Source: Todiramphus chloris collaris
Lineage: Eukaryota > Chordata > Aves > Coraciiformes > Alcedinidae
Length of the DNA stretch: 64,000 nucleotides
Direction of reading: 5' to 3'
NCBI GenBank assembly: GCA_025345505.1
Contig: JANVCC010000130.1
Location: forward strand, 8,023,745 to 8,087,744
Of this stretch, positions 12,901 to 23,800 are shown piece by piece (the first letter of the stretch is position 1; every line of letters starts with the position of its first letter). The position numbers and the translations under genes were made by a program. A model generated the notes under the pieces. The model did not search any database, had not been told where the DNA came from, and saw only the letters and a list, made by a program, of their open reading frames with translations.

Positions 12901-14367
12901 ATTAGCTCCCAATACTGCTACTTCAATCTGCAATTAGCACAAATGGAAAATCATGCAGAAGAGACACACAGCTCACATCAAGATCTAAAGCCTCCTCCTT
13001 TGTGCCCAAGGGACATTTCTTTTTGCTACCAAGTACCTTGGAATGTGTTTTCCCAAAAATACATTCAGGCTAAATGTTAATTTATAAATTTACTTAATTT
13101 TTAAAAGAAAAAAAAAATCAGGAGATGTTCTTTGATGTTAATCTTATATGAAAGCAAGTGATAATACGAATTAATACATTTCTATATTCACAAAACCGCT
13201 TCATATTCCTTTCAGCCTGCAAACAGACCAGCAGTGCAAGTTTAAAAATAGTCCATCTGGCAAGCTCTACAACACGCAGTACGATTTGCATAATCCCATA
13301 TAAAAGATTTCTCAGAAACACGGTTTAAAGGAAAATACAAATAGAAAATGACGCAGCATCCAGAATCTTAACGTAACACAAGTAGCACCACTCCTGGCAT
13401 TTTGCAGACCATCACAACTTGTTCACGTTCCCTGATGTAATAGTTTCTTTTTTTCCTGCCTCAATCGCGAACTTAATTCAATTTAAAAAAAAATTTGATT
13501 CAAGCCTACAAAAACTTGACTCGTTTTGCATTTCCTGCTTTATCGCATCTTCTGGAACGCGCTTACAGGACTTCCCTTCCACAGTCTCCTTCAAGCGATC
13601 ACTGCGGGCATTATTTTCACACAATTGGTAGAGGCCCACGGCCCCTCGTAAGGAGCCAACAATGATGCCACACAACCCTCCCCCCCCGCCTGGCAAGGGA
13701 ACGGTAGCCACACGCCGCTTGCACGGCGGAGCCGCAGGGTGCATCCGCCTGTGAGACCGGGCCAGAAGAAAGGCAGCCGCCCGCGGGGCCGGCTCGCAAG
13801 GAGACTAGGCCCGCAGCGCGCTCGGCGCTTCCGGCCATGGGCCGCCGCCGCCACACTACATCCCCCACAAGGCCCGCCGCCGCGGCCGGTTTCCGCCCGG
13901 ACCCGCCGCAGGGTGCGGTGCAGTGCGGCCCGGCCCGGCCAGCTGCGCAATTTGCCGCAGGCCGCCCCGCGGGCGCCGGGCAGGGTGGGGCGGGGGGGGA
14001 GGGAGGGGGCGCTGCAGCCGCGCGTACGTGACCGTGGGGGGAGGGGAGCGGCCGGCGCAGAGGGAAAGGGCCGCGCGGCACGGAGGGGGGAAGGAAGGAC
14101 GGGCCGCGACGGGGGGGGGTGGAAGGGCGGCGGGAAGGGGGAAGAGAAGGGCGATCACGACCGCCCCCCCTCCCTAGCTGCGGACAGCGCGTACCTGCAA
14201 GTGACTTGCTTCGTCCAGCCGCCTCCTCCCGGCCCCAGGACGGGTGGCGGCACGGCCGCAAAGTCGAAGGCCGCGGCCGTCGCTCCGGCGGCCGCTGCGG
14301 CAGATGTTCCCAGGGCCGCGGCCGCCGCGGCGCCCGCCGTTGTTCCCAGAGCCACCGCCTCCGCCAT
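751..14367 (-). CDS. MKRN1: MKRN1, makorin RING finger protein 1, 5' part (coding exons 1-3)
   Basis: MKRN1 is an RNA-binding E3 ubiquitin ligase with CCCH zinc fingers and a RING domain. Three minus-strand coding exons are seen: 14195-14367, 6508-6636 and 751-971, all with GT-AG borders and continuous phase. Together they encode residues 1 to about 131. Residues 1-50 are an Ala/Gly-rich start ([10 protein letters not shown]...), then WTKQVTC leads into CCCH finger 1 ([20 protein letters not shown]-x7-C-x5-C-x3-H). Finger 2 ([19 protein letters not shown]) is split across exons 2 and 3. Exon 3 continues with an acidic linker and ends in [20 protein letters not shown], which matches the known vertebrate MKRN1 linker. 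The makorin-type Cys-His motif, RING and last CCCH finger must lie left of position 1. Gene order with DENND2A agrees with human 7q34. The start is the first ATG downstream of the CpG-island promoter. MKRN1 is preferred over MKRN2 because of the Ala-rich start and this linker. Confidence 0.95.
3030..4072 (+). mobile_element. CR1 LINE fragment (3' part) inserted in the hAT element
   Basis: This sequence matches the 3' part of avian CR1. Translated blocks include [27 protein letters not shown], read in pieces, then [39 protein letters not shown] and [21 protein letters not shown], the C-terminal end of the CR1 reverse transcriptase ORF. The 3' tail reads ...ggtcttttccaaccctgacaattctgtgat. An in-frame stop near 3330 and frame changes show that it is inactive. 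It contains a poly-G tract and the 100-N gap. The left border is approximate. Confidence 0.88.
3844..3943. other. Assembly gap, 100 N, flanked by poly-G
   Basis: Exactly 100 N, the conventional size for a gap of unknown length. It is bordered by an uninterrupted G run (about 3823-3843) on the left and a G-rich stretch with another long G run (about 3980-4003) on the right. The true length is unknown. Confidence 0.98.
4226..4330. repeat. Imperfect tandem duplication of about 52 bp inside the hAT remnant
   Basis: A unit starting aaaagatgtactgaaaacatattct (read in two parts, about 4226-4275) recurs diverged at about 4279-4330 as aaaagatgtactgaaggacat..., both ending near cttc..taataaa/cttcaataaa. 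It adds to the frame breaks in the dead transposase. Confidence 0.6.
6508..6636 (-). CDS. MKRN1: MKRN1 coding exon 2 (CCCH zinc fingers 1 and 2)
   Basis: This 129-nt exon is bordered by a ...ttttacag acceptor and a gtaaag donor, phase 2 on both sides. It encodes [17 protein letters not shown], then [10 protein letters not shown] and most of the second CCCH finger. All zinc ligands are intact. Confidence 0.95.
6637..14194. other. MKRN1 intron 1, no other gene seen
   Basis: AT-rich intron of about 7.6 kb. It holds A-rich simple sequence near 7505-7565 and 8206-8220 and a C/A-rich low-complexity stretch at about 8430-8590. I recognised no conserved exon, RNA gene or complete transposon. Confidence 0.6.
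14195..14367 (-). CDS. MKRN1: MKRN1 coding exon 1
   Basis: The ATG is at 14365-14367 and the exon encodes residues 1-57 plus two bases. It ends TGC AG before gtacgc, phase 2. It is alanine-rich, then WTKQVTC supplies the first zinc ligand of CCCH finger 1. It lies inside the CpG island. Confidence 0.93.
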
Positions 14368-14576
14368 TACTGTTTATCCCACACAGCGGCAGCACCGGAA
14401 CTTCCGGGAGCACATCCTTCCGGCCGGGCGGCAGCGGCGCCGGGGCGGAGCGGCGACCGTGCGGCGACGGGCAGCGCAAGCGGCTGGGGCGCCCGCCGGC
14501 TCGGCTCCGCCCCCTCCCTCCCTCCCTCGCAGCGCGCACCGCCCCCCTCCGCGCACCGCGCCGAAGGGCGGCTCCG

Positions 14577-14581
14577 ATTGG
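14577..14581 (-). promoter_or_regulatory. CCAAT box upstream of MKRN1
   Basis: The minus strand reads CCACCAATCGG here, about 210 bp upstream of the MKRN1 ATG within the CpG island. Position and orientation fit an NF-Y-type promoter element. Inference from motif only. Confidence 0.4.
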
Positions 14582-14835
14582 TGGAGGGGAACGCCCAGAC
14601 GGGACCGGCGGGCGGGGGGGTGGGGTCGCCGGCCGTTGCCGCCGCGCAGCGCTGCCGTTGTCCTCGCGCGGCCCCGGTGATTTAACGCCCTGCTGGAACG
14701 TTCCGCCGTAGCCTGGCAACGGCGCCTCAGAGGCCGCCTCGCCCGCCAGCCGTGAGAAGCGGCTGAGCTCGCTTGACGCGCTGCGGCCTTTAAAAAGACG
14801 CCCATCCGCTGTCCGGGACTGCGCCCGTTGGGCCG

Positions 14836-14846
14836 GCTGAGTCAGC
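14836..14846. promoter_or_regulatory. Palindromic MARE/AP-1-like site
   Basis: GCTGAGTCAGC is a perfect 11-bp palindrome containing the TGAGTCA core. It resembles a Maf/NRF2-type (MARE/ARE) or AP-1 element. It sits at the right rim of the CpG island, about 470 bp upstream of the MKRN1 start codon. Motif match only. Confidence 0.4.
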
Positions 14847-16246
14847 GGAGGCAAACGGGCCTTGCCCCGGAGGGAAGAGCATGTAACCACTGCGGGACGG
14901 GACGGGGAGCGGGGAGCAAAAAGAGCCAGTGGTGCCTCAACAGCCCAGACCGAAAGTTGGCACTAGGCCACCAGAGAGCTCCGTGGTCCTAATTTGGGGT
15001 GAGAAATATCAGGTCCTTCTGCTGTAATAAATCCTGGCTGTGAAACTACTACGTGCCTGATCTTCATCGTATCCTTGTCTTCCTACTGCCAAGAGCTTTA
15101 AATAGTAGGTACGGCCCGAAAAGGCAAAGTGATGAGCAGGGATGCAAGGGCAAGGTGAAGAGAAGTCTGGCAGTGCAATGTTGCTGATGTATTGCTTACC
15201 TTTTTGAAACTACACTAAAGAAATCAAACACATGTAAGCCACCAGTCACTTCAGAAAATACTAAAGCCTTTGTTGTAACTGTAGACAGTAGGACAGCAAG
15301 CTAAGACAGCATGAATTTAGGAAGTGCACTAGAGACGTCAGAAGAGCTAAATCTGTTTTCAGGTTGCCTTGAACCCGTTACTTAAGTGCCCTTGAGTGAC
15401 CTGAGGAATGAGGTAATGTGAATGCCCTTGCTGGCATCTTCTGGAGTATGCAGAGACACGACCTGGGCAAACAGAACAATCAAGTAAAAGGAGGTGAAGT
15501 GTGCATACAGACTTCAAGCCAAGAAAAAGGTATGCGTCAGAAAAAAAGACTGCCAAAAACTGAACTTCACTGGATTTGCGGAACGGAGGTCAGGACACAG
15601 AGACCTTTGGTTCTTGGGAATGAACACGGTCGGTTGTATGAGACCAACATTCACACTAACATCTGGCATCAGATAAAGACCTTGCTCCAGGTTCTCCATT
15701 CAGCATTGGTAGTTGGGAGCCACAGCTGCCACCCTCCTGAGATCAGCAGCCCAGTGATCAATGCCAGACAGCTCTTAAATTCAGTTTCACAAACTCCTGT
15801 TACGAGAACACAGGATGTCCAACGGAAAACTGAGCCATGAGAATCAGGAGGACCTTTTTAAAGAGTTTGTAAGAAGAAAGATTTTTTTTTTCTGCACCTG
15901 ATTCAATCCCAGAGCATTTTACATACAATGTTCAACACTGAAACATAAGTTAAAGACATGCACCAGGTTTTTATGTTCAGTCTTATGCTGATAGAAACAG
16001 CTTGGAGAAAAAATTACTTCATGTTAGGAAAAAAAAAAAAAAAATCAAATAATTTATCACCAAGCCACTAAAATCATGATCATGAAAATCTGATGATAAA
16101 AGTGCAAGGGTGACAGCCTTTAAAGACAGCTTAAATTACTGAAGAGCGACTTCATCGGGCCTTTGCCTTGGTTAGATTGTTGCCTCATGTAGCAGCCCTG
16201 GTGGGACAGCCAGCTCTGGGCTCAAGGTAAAATAAATAAACAGTTA

Positions 16247-16456
16247 AATCATAGAATGGTCTGGATTGGCAAGGTCCTTAAAGATCATACAGTCGCAATC
16301 CCCCTGCCATGGGCAGGGACACCTCCTGCTAGACCAGGTTGTTCAAAGTCCCATCCAACCTTGTCTTGAACACATCCAGTGATGGAGCACCCACAACTTC
16401 CATGGGCAACCCATTCCAGTCTCTCACCACCCTCAGAGTGAAGAACTTCTTCCTAA
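16247..16456 (-). mobile_element. CR1 LINE fragment, minus orientation
   Basis: It begins atcatagaatgg and runs through ccatccaaccttgtcttgaa and ccattccagtctctcaccacc to gaagaacttcttcctaa, the reverse complement of the CR1 3' end. It is truncated and non-coding. Confidence 0.85.
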
Positions 16457-18836
16457 ATAAGTGTATTCTGTATGATTCTGCATGTCCCTAGTACATCTCC
16501 CAGATACTGGTGGCCTAGAAGCAAACTTGACAACAGAGACACACCAAAAAGCACATTCCATTTTGTGGAACTGCTGCAGGTTAATAGACTCTTAGAAGTC
16601 AGGTTTGCAGAAAAAGGGAAATACTGTCCCAAGGCAGGTGTGCCAGCATGACATAAGTAACATGATGCTTCTTATTGCCCTGATGCCTTTGGTAGTGACA
16701 CCCCTGAGAGAGAAAAGGTTTCAGGGGAGATGGTAATTCAGGTGGCAATCACTCACAGATGAAAACTGTGAAAAGGGTGGCTGGAGGGCCCAGCTCCAGG
16801 CAGGCAGTAGGAATTTACCATGGCAATTCTTTTGTTCCCATTGGCTCCCATTTTACCCAGCAACTTGTTTAATATTAACCTCTACTTCTGAGACCTGGAG
16901 CAGGAAGCACCAGCAGCAAGCATTCTGGGTCACTGGAAGCAGGCAGGACTGGGAAGTCAGTTAACGCTGCAGCAAGCAAAGGAGAGGGTTATACACAGCT
17001 CCCACACTTTCCTACAAAAACTGACTCCAGCTGTTCCCTGCCCTCCTCTCCGTCACCTGCATACTGTCATCCTGTCACTCTATCCCCTATACCATCAGCA
17101 GCCATATGTTCCACTTCAGAAACATGCCAGGAAGAGCATGGTCATCCTGCCTTTCAGGGACTAGCTGGTATCAAACTGGCCTGTTATCTACCTGGCTTAG
17201 CAAGCCTCAGTGGCCTTTCTAGTAGAGAAAAAAAAAAAAAAATAAATGGAGTTAGCCCCTGAAAAATGCTCATATAAGCTCTTATTTTCATGGTAATAAA
17301 TCCAAAAGACAAATCCAAAACCTGGGATGTGCACAAGACTGCAGGAGTGCCCTCAGAGCTGCTTCAGCAGCCCCATTTTGTCTCAGAGACCTGCAGGTTC
17401 ATATTGGAAAGCTGAGCTAGAAAGCCAAGAGGCTGCTTTTCCACTTGTTTTGAGCAGAAAAATGTCAAACAAGGCAACCCCTGACTTTATCTGATACATC
17501 AGACTGAACTGAGTGCCCACTGTGTAAGATCATATTGAGATGATCTTGATCTTGAGAGCTAGAAACTGAGTTACAGCCTTGCTTACTAAATCATCATCTG
17601 GTAGCACGCCAAAAATGTGATAGCCCAGAGCGGTTCCTACATTACTGCAGTCTTTACAATTAGGTCTAACTGAAAGTAAATTGGTGCCATTGTAATTTGT
17701 GTATATTTTTTTAAAATGTAATTCTACCTATACATTCTTCTTTCAATACATCTGGCTAACCATCCCTCCAAGAAGAAGATACCATTCACAAAAATCTTCA
17801 GCATCTATTTATGATATCTGAGGATGCAAGCTATCATTCCTGCAATTAAATTCTCTGCAGACCGCATAGCAGAAGTCAGAGGCAGACTGTAACTTAGCAA
17901 GCTTTGTTTGAAGTTTCCTTGAATGTGTTTGGTTGAAAAGATTGGAAGGATGTAGAAAATAGGATGGCATTGGTGATTGCTGAGTTTGACAAAAGTTGCA
18001 GGAAACTTCTTTTGAAAGGGACAAGTGTAAAGTGTGAACGCTGCTTTAACGGCCTACATTCTACAATTTCCTGGTTAATGGATTGCAGTAAAATCTGTTC
18101 CCTGACACTGATTGCTTCAGCAATACACTACCAAATGACTTTAGCTAGTTTTAAGTTATGCATGAAGTTGCACAGAACCGTGTCTTTTATGTCACAAATC
18201 AATTCATTCGTGGGTAGCCATTTAACTCTGACCTCTGATTTTTTCTGTAAACTATAAAATCGAAACATGCATTAGATCGTAAAGTATCCTTGTTTTTTTA
18301 TGAAGGGACAAAGATTTATGAATTTCAAAGTCCTCATTCAAAGCCACCCTAAACCTGTTAGAATAGATTGTCTTTACAGGAGGAGACAAGGATAGTTTTT
18401 CCCTGGGAACCCAGCTCATGTTCTCGGTGTAGCCAGGCATCTGCACCTTATGGAGTATTGTCACAGCTGTCCTTAGACCTACAGTGGTCCTTGCTGGGGA
18501 GGCCAGGAGCTGGGTAGAGTTCTTATCCTGAGAAGAAAGAGCTCAACAGCTGCATTTGGCAAAGCTGTGGGGGAGGCACGAATGCAGTTTTGCTTTTTAG
18601 GAATAAGTACAAAGGGGCTCAGTCTGCAGAGACTGTTTTAGCGAGCAAGGAATTCACCAATTAAAAAAATAATATATATATAAAAAAATCTAACAGCAAA
18701 GGAGTCTGAAAATTGAGAAAAGTCTTTTAAAGAGTGAGGGGAAAATCTGTCAGCGCGGGAACAAAAATAATCCTAGAAGCTTTCCTTGCCCCCGCGCCCC
18801 AGGCAGCCGGCAGTTGCAGAGCTCAGCTGTGCCCGT

Positions 18837-18849
18837 GGTTAATAATAAA
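18837..18849 (+). promoter_or_regulatory. HNF1-like motif near a possible 5' exon
   Basis: GGTTAATAATAAA matches 11 of 13 positions of the HNF1 consensus GGTTAATNATTAAC. It lies in the GC-richer patch before the gtaaga donor at 18964. If that patch is the first exon of the pseudouridine gene, this would hint at liver or kidney expression. Speculative. Confidence 0.2.
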
Positions 18850-20736
18850 TGGGCTCTCCCGGCCATGCTGCTGCCAGCCCCCTCCTCCCGCCTTCGCCCA
18901 GGGCTGCCCAGGCACCGCTCCAGTGCCCACCCAGCCTCCCTACTGGAGACAGACACACAGAGGTAAGAGACACCAGGCCATTGCTCCATGAGGCCTGATA
19001 CACCAAATCGATCATGAGGGGAGGCAAGCAGGGATGGTTGGAGTGGGGAGGAAAGCCGGTCTGTGCTAGAGGTGCCTGAAACTTGCACTAGGAACCTGCA
19101 AAGTTTCATTACGAGGCAAAAGGTCGGACGGGTCTCTCTGCAGAACTTGCCAAGTTTCAAAAACCTTTCAGCCAGCTCTGTCTGAGCGTTGGCTGAGTTT
19201 CCAGCGAACATCAGCTAATGCATATTGGGTTTCAGGTGGTGACCAGGTGGTTTTTATCCACTAGCCAGCACAGCTTGGGCACTCCTAGCTGTTGTGCTTC
19301 AGAGTTTGGGGCTTTGTTAAAATTCAGAGCACAGCTCGAGCAGCTCAACTGATCCCTGGCATAACCTTGTTGGCTTAATGGATTTATTCCAAAGCTGACT
19401 TTGCCCTAGAGGGCAAGGGGTGTGTATACACACACAGAGCGATACCAGAACATTTGCATCAACCGCTCAGGCTGCTGGAGCAGTTCCTCTTACAGGAGTA
19501 AGAGCTCTTGCCACTTTTGTGTCATTATATGATTCCATAAACTTAATTAAGATGTTTGTCTTTAAAAAGGAATTGGAAAGTTGAAAAAAAAAATCTTAAC
19601 AGCTTCAGTCAGATATATGTTGCTTTTTATGACAATGTCTGTCTTGATGGCTTGAGAGATTTGAGAGATGTCTAGCTGAACTGGTCCCTCTTTGCCTACG
19701 TTATGCAGCCCAGTCTTTCCTCTATAGCTGAAGTCTTTAGATTTGAGCGAAAATAATCTACCTGGATATAAGTTTTTTTCAGTATAGCTGTACTGCCACA
19801 CACCATACTGAGACCAGAGTCATGTTCTGCTAAGTGTAACAGGAACACAGTACTGTATTCTAATTAGTGTGCCATCTAAATTAACAATAGCTAGAAAGGA
19901 CTAAAGAAAGAAATCCTTTCCTCCTGTTGAAGGGGCGAGGAACAGAAAGACTTGCGGAATATGGCCAAATGCCCAGGGAAAATATGTGAAGCAGCCAGGC
20001 ATTGAGTGAAACTGCCCCGAGGCCCAGACCGGTCTCTTAACATTTACAATTCTCTCCCCCTCTTTCTCTGTTTGGAAATGAATTTAATTAAAGTGAATAG
20101 GAGTTGCTAAGAGACCAAAGGAGTTCTGGAGTTTGTTGCCGGGGCTGAATTGCCACGCTGCTTCCAAGGCTCCTCGCTAAAAAGGGTGATGTAACTTGAG
20201 CCTACATGAAGCACTCAGGCTCTATGGAAAGCCACTCTCTACTCCTTGTAGTTACAGTCTCGTTTGCCAGTTCTCAGTTCCTTTCTTAATTTTACTGAAC
20301 TGGTTGCTTCCTCCTAGACACCAGCAAAAACCAGGTTCATCTCTTTACCTTGTATATTTATTTCCCCCTGTGATCTTTCAGGTTGGAGGTGGCAGTTTTA
20401 GATGCAATTTATCATTTGGGAATTAAAAAGCTTGTCTACTTCTAAACTCTCTCTAGTTGGTTACTTCTCATCCTTTCCTCTGCTCCACCTTGATTTCTGC
20501 CCAGCATTGACAATGGGCCAAGTGGATTCTTCCCACTCGTTTCTGCAGCTTAACACTTTGCTTCCACACCCTAACGCATGCTTGAAACATCAGGAGCCTC
20601 CAGGCAATCTCCTGGGCAAGGGTTGTTCACCTTGAGAGCAAGGCAAGAGGTGATACATTTAGCTTCACATGGTCACATTATTGCTCAATTACTCCTTTCA
20701 TATTTACCCCACTTCTGTTATCTCAGGACCATCCAT

Positions 20737-20830
20737 ATGCATAAGATGATTAGGAAGATAACCTATACCCTGGGAAGACATGTGTCCACTCTGGCATGTG
20801 GAACCACCCAGGTGAGAAGATTTCTGCATG
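20737..20830 (+). CDS. Pseudouridine enzyme, first coding exon (targeting peptide)
   Basis: A pyrimidine-rich acceptor (acttctgttatctcag) ends at 20726, so the exon starts at 20727 in 5' UTR. ATG at 20737, or a second ATG at 20746, opens a frame to CAT G|gtgagt at 20830, phase 1, which joins exactly to the next exon (…[11 protein letters not shown]). The peptide has many Arg/Lys/His and no Asp/Glu. An in-frame upstream ATG at 20578 lies before the acceptor and would be used only in an unspliced 5' leader. Confidence 0.72.
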
Positions 20831-23800
20831 GTGAGTAGCATATTCTGAAACAGTCCCTGGGTGGAAAACATTTTCCTCATCTGAATGCAGCAGTGACCTT
20901 GCTGGCAGTGTTCTGGGAGAAAAGCAATAGTCTTCTAATAAACTAAGTTACTATGGTATCCTTGGTGCTTCCACTCCTTTAAAACATATTCTTTGGGCAT
21001 GGTTGCAGGGCTGTTTGTTCACAGTAATCTTAATTTAAAGTAATGGAGCCAATGGCAACTCAGATGCAAAAATGGTAGCAGAGGAGCAGTCAGTGATGAT
21101 AATGAAGATTATTATTCATGTTATCAGTAGACATATTTTGCAAATATTTCACTTAGCTAAAACACCTTTAGTCTTCATGAAGTTATTTGTGAATTCACTG
21201 CAAAAAACAGCTGAAAAGGGGAGTAAATTTATTGTGGTGATGGCAATTCACCTTTTATAAATCAGCTCAGAAGTTATTGCAGATACCCACACAACTAATG
21301 AATTTTTCTGTTTCTCCTCAGGTGCTTATTTTAAGATTCTGCCCTCTGTACAGGAAGCCCTGACGGAGGGGAGACCAGTTGTAGCCTTGGAAAGCACCAT
21401 CATTACACATGGCATTACCTATCCTCAGAATCTGAGGTGATGGATTTTGATGTTCCTCATTCAACAAAGTTTTAAGAGCAAGGCATATAACTGGGGGATC
21501 GGTGTCAGTATTCTTGGTCAACTTGAAAAGTATAAGAGCAAAGGGAAATGCCAGCTTGCTAGGCATGCAGAATATGAGGTTTGGTGTAAATCAATTACAT
21601 CTGCACTTCTAAGGAGAGCAGAACCTTATGACACATATGGGACACCTATTTAACTCCTTATCCAACAAATTAAATTTCTGTTTTCCTTTAAAATATGGAA
21701 GCAGATACCGTCATTGTTTGCTTTAAGACAGCTACCAGCATTTTCAGCTGCATAGTTTGTGCAGACATTGAAAACACTCTTCAGTTCCTTTTGGTATAGC
21801 TTTTGTAATGCAAAAAAGTTGAGAACACAATAGTGAAATCTGTTCCTTAGTCCACTGGAGCAGTTACTGTGAGAGCTCTTGGTTCCTCCTTGCCTTCTGT
21901 ACCCTGCATATTAAAAAAAAAAAACAAACCAAAAACACCTCTACCTTTTGTTTATTCTGTAGATTTGTGTTTCACTGAGTTGCAGTGCCAGAAATCATAT
22001 CACTCTTCTCTCCATCCTTGCTTCCAGAAAGCACAGGAAGGTTTTGTTGCTGACTTGCCATCTTGCTTTTGACCAGGCCATCACTTTTTCTGATGTTCTG
22101 TGTTAGAATGAAGATTTAAAAATTTGGTTTTGGGGAAGAGTTGGTTTCAGTAGTTAGAGATTGCCTAGTGTATGTCCAGACAGCTCAGAAAGGGAGAAGA
22201 AGCTGCTCTTAAAAAAGATAGTGTACAAATGAGAAAGTATAAAACCTGTGAAACTTAGAAAGATTTAGTCTGCAGCCCTAGAATATTCTCAGGCTGCAGC
22301 TTTCTGGCATTGTTTTTCTGCATCTAACTGCCTGTACTGTGAAAAAATATATCCCAGTCATTTGAACAGGGCTTGAATTACCTGGGGTTTCTGTGAAGTT
22401 CCAGGATCTCAGAGAAATAACAGTAATAGATACAAAAAGGTCCTATTTTGAAAGGATCCCTATTTTCAGTAGTCTGTTGCACATCCAGATTTACCTGTAA
22501 ACCAAGTGATTTTTCTGAAAAATAAAGCAGAGTTTGGACATTGCTGACCTGAAAATGGGAGCTCTGCACTTCTGCAAATTCAAGTGCAAAGACTTCTGCC
22601 ATTAGGAAGACACAAAAGAGGAACTGGACTTAAGTGAAATCACAAGAACTGTATAAAACTGGGAATGATGGCCATTAAACATGTCTGTTTTCTTGTCTGA
22701 TTGTTTGCTTCATTGATTTTGCTATTGTTGTCTTGTTTATCTTATTCTAGCATGGCCAGAGAGGTGGAAGAAATTATAACAACAAATGGAGCAGTGCCAG
22801 CCACTATAGGTATTTTAAGGGGGCAAATCCACGTGGGACTCACAGATGAGGAACTTGAGTTCTTGGCAAGCAGTAAAAACGTAGCTAAAGTGTCTCGGAG
22901 AGATCTTCCTTACATCCTCAGTCAGGTATGGTATACAGACTTTCTATTGTTTTCTAGGTAGCAATAATACAATGCTCTCCAGCTTCAAGCCAGGTGACTT
23001 TTAAACCTCTTGATAAGATCATGTGATGTGGTATCTTATGGATAAGCTCAAATGTGGTCCCATCTAGAATCAAACTACAACAGAGTAAGGGAACAGCAGC
23101 CATGAAATAGGGCTCCTGAAGAGTCATTCTGGCTTGGCTGGCAAGCCATCAGCACTTGGCTAAGAATATTCTTACTGGCACGCTAAGGCCTCATCACGTT
23201 ACACGTAAACTATGTGACACGCAGGCCATCCTGAGTAACGCACACTGTGCCTAAGGTGACACCAGCTGCCCACAAAGCCTGCTGGTTGGAAAGCCCTGCG
23301 GGATGAAGGCCTTTGCTATCATCAGGGCAAGAATGGCTTATGTAGCAGGGACAGCAATTCCTCTGAAGTTTTGTCTAATAGAATATTTGTATCAGGATTT
23401 CTTTTGTCAGCTGGAGACAGCAGACTGCTCTGACATTGCTGCTGCGTGTCAGATCACAACCATAGCTGCCTGCACGTGGTGTTCTCCAGGCCACCCTGGG
23501 TGATGACCGCAACTGATTGTCTCCTGACAGGGCTTATCTGGTGGCACTACCGTGTCTGGAACAATGATTGCTGCACACAAAGTGGGAATCCACGTGTTTG
23601 TGACAGGCGGCATAGGAGGTGTCCACCGGGGAGGAGAGAACAGTAAGAAAATCTATACATTCTACTTTCCTCTATGTTGCTACTGTGTTAATCTCACCTT
23701 TTTCCTTTTTCACCAGTCTGTCCTGCAGTAACTGTCTGCTCAGAAGAGTAAAGTTATCATTCTTCTTTACCATACTATGGTTGTTTTCTGCCCAGTATCT

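Larger units (their letters stand above)
13690..14900. promoter_or_regulatory. CpG island covering the MKRN1 promoter and first exon
   Basis: About 1.2 kb of very GC- and CpG-dense sequence contrasts sharply with the AT-rich DNA on both sides. It includes MKRN1 coding exon 1. The long open frames seen here on both strands are by-products of the base composition. Whether it also drives the plus-strand pseudouridine gene, whose first coding exon is 6 kb to the right, cannot be told from sequence. Confidence 0.85.
14901..20726. other. Interval between the MKRN1 promoter and the first coding exon of the pseudouridine gene
   Basis: No coding exon recognised. It contains a minus-oriented CR1 piece (16247-16456), a poly-A run near 17230, and a moderately GC-rich patch at about 18780-18960 ending in a good donor (GAG|gtaaga at 18963/18964) that could be a 5' untranslated exon of the pseudouridine gene. 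Confidence 0.5.

Noticed and set aside
13739..14680. 313-residue and other long open frames in the CpG island, both strands
   Set aside because: They result from GC-rich composition, have no domain, and overlap MKRN1 exon 1 and promoter in other frames.
18734..18991. 85-residue open frame ending in phase with the PsuG exon
   Set aside because: It begins with GTG, contains no ATG, and an in-frame stop lies just upstream, so it cannot be the protein start. The exon at 20727-20830 gives a better acceptor, start and donor.
20737..20815. Donor CCCAG|gtgaga as the end of the first coding exon
   Set aside because: It would end in phase 0 and throw the PsuG exon out of frame. The donor at 20830 (CATG|gtgagt) gives the required phase 1.
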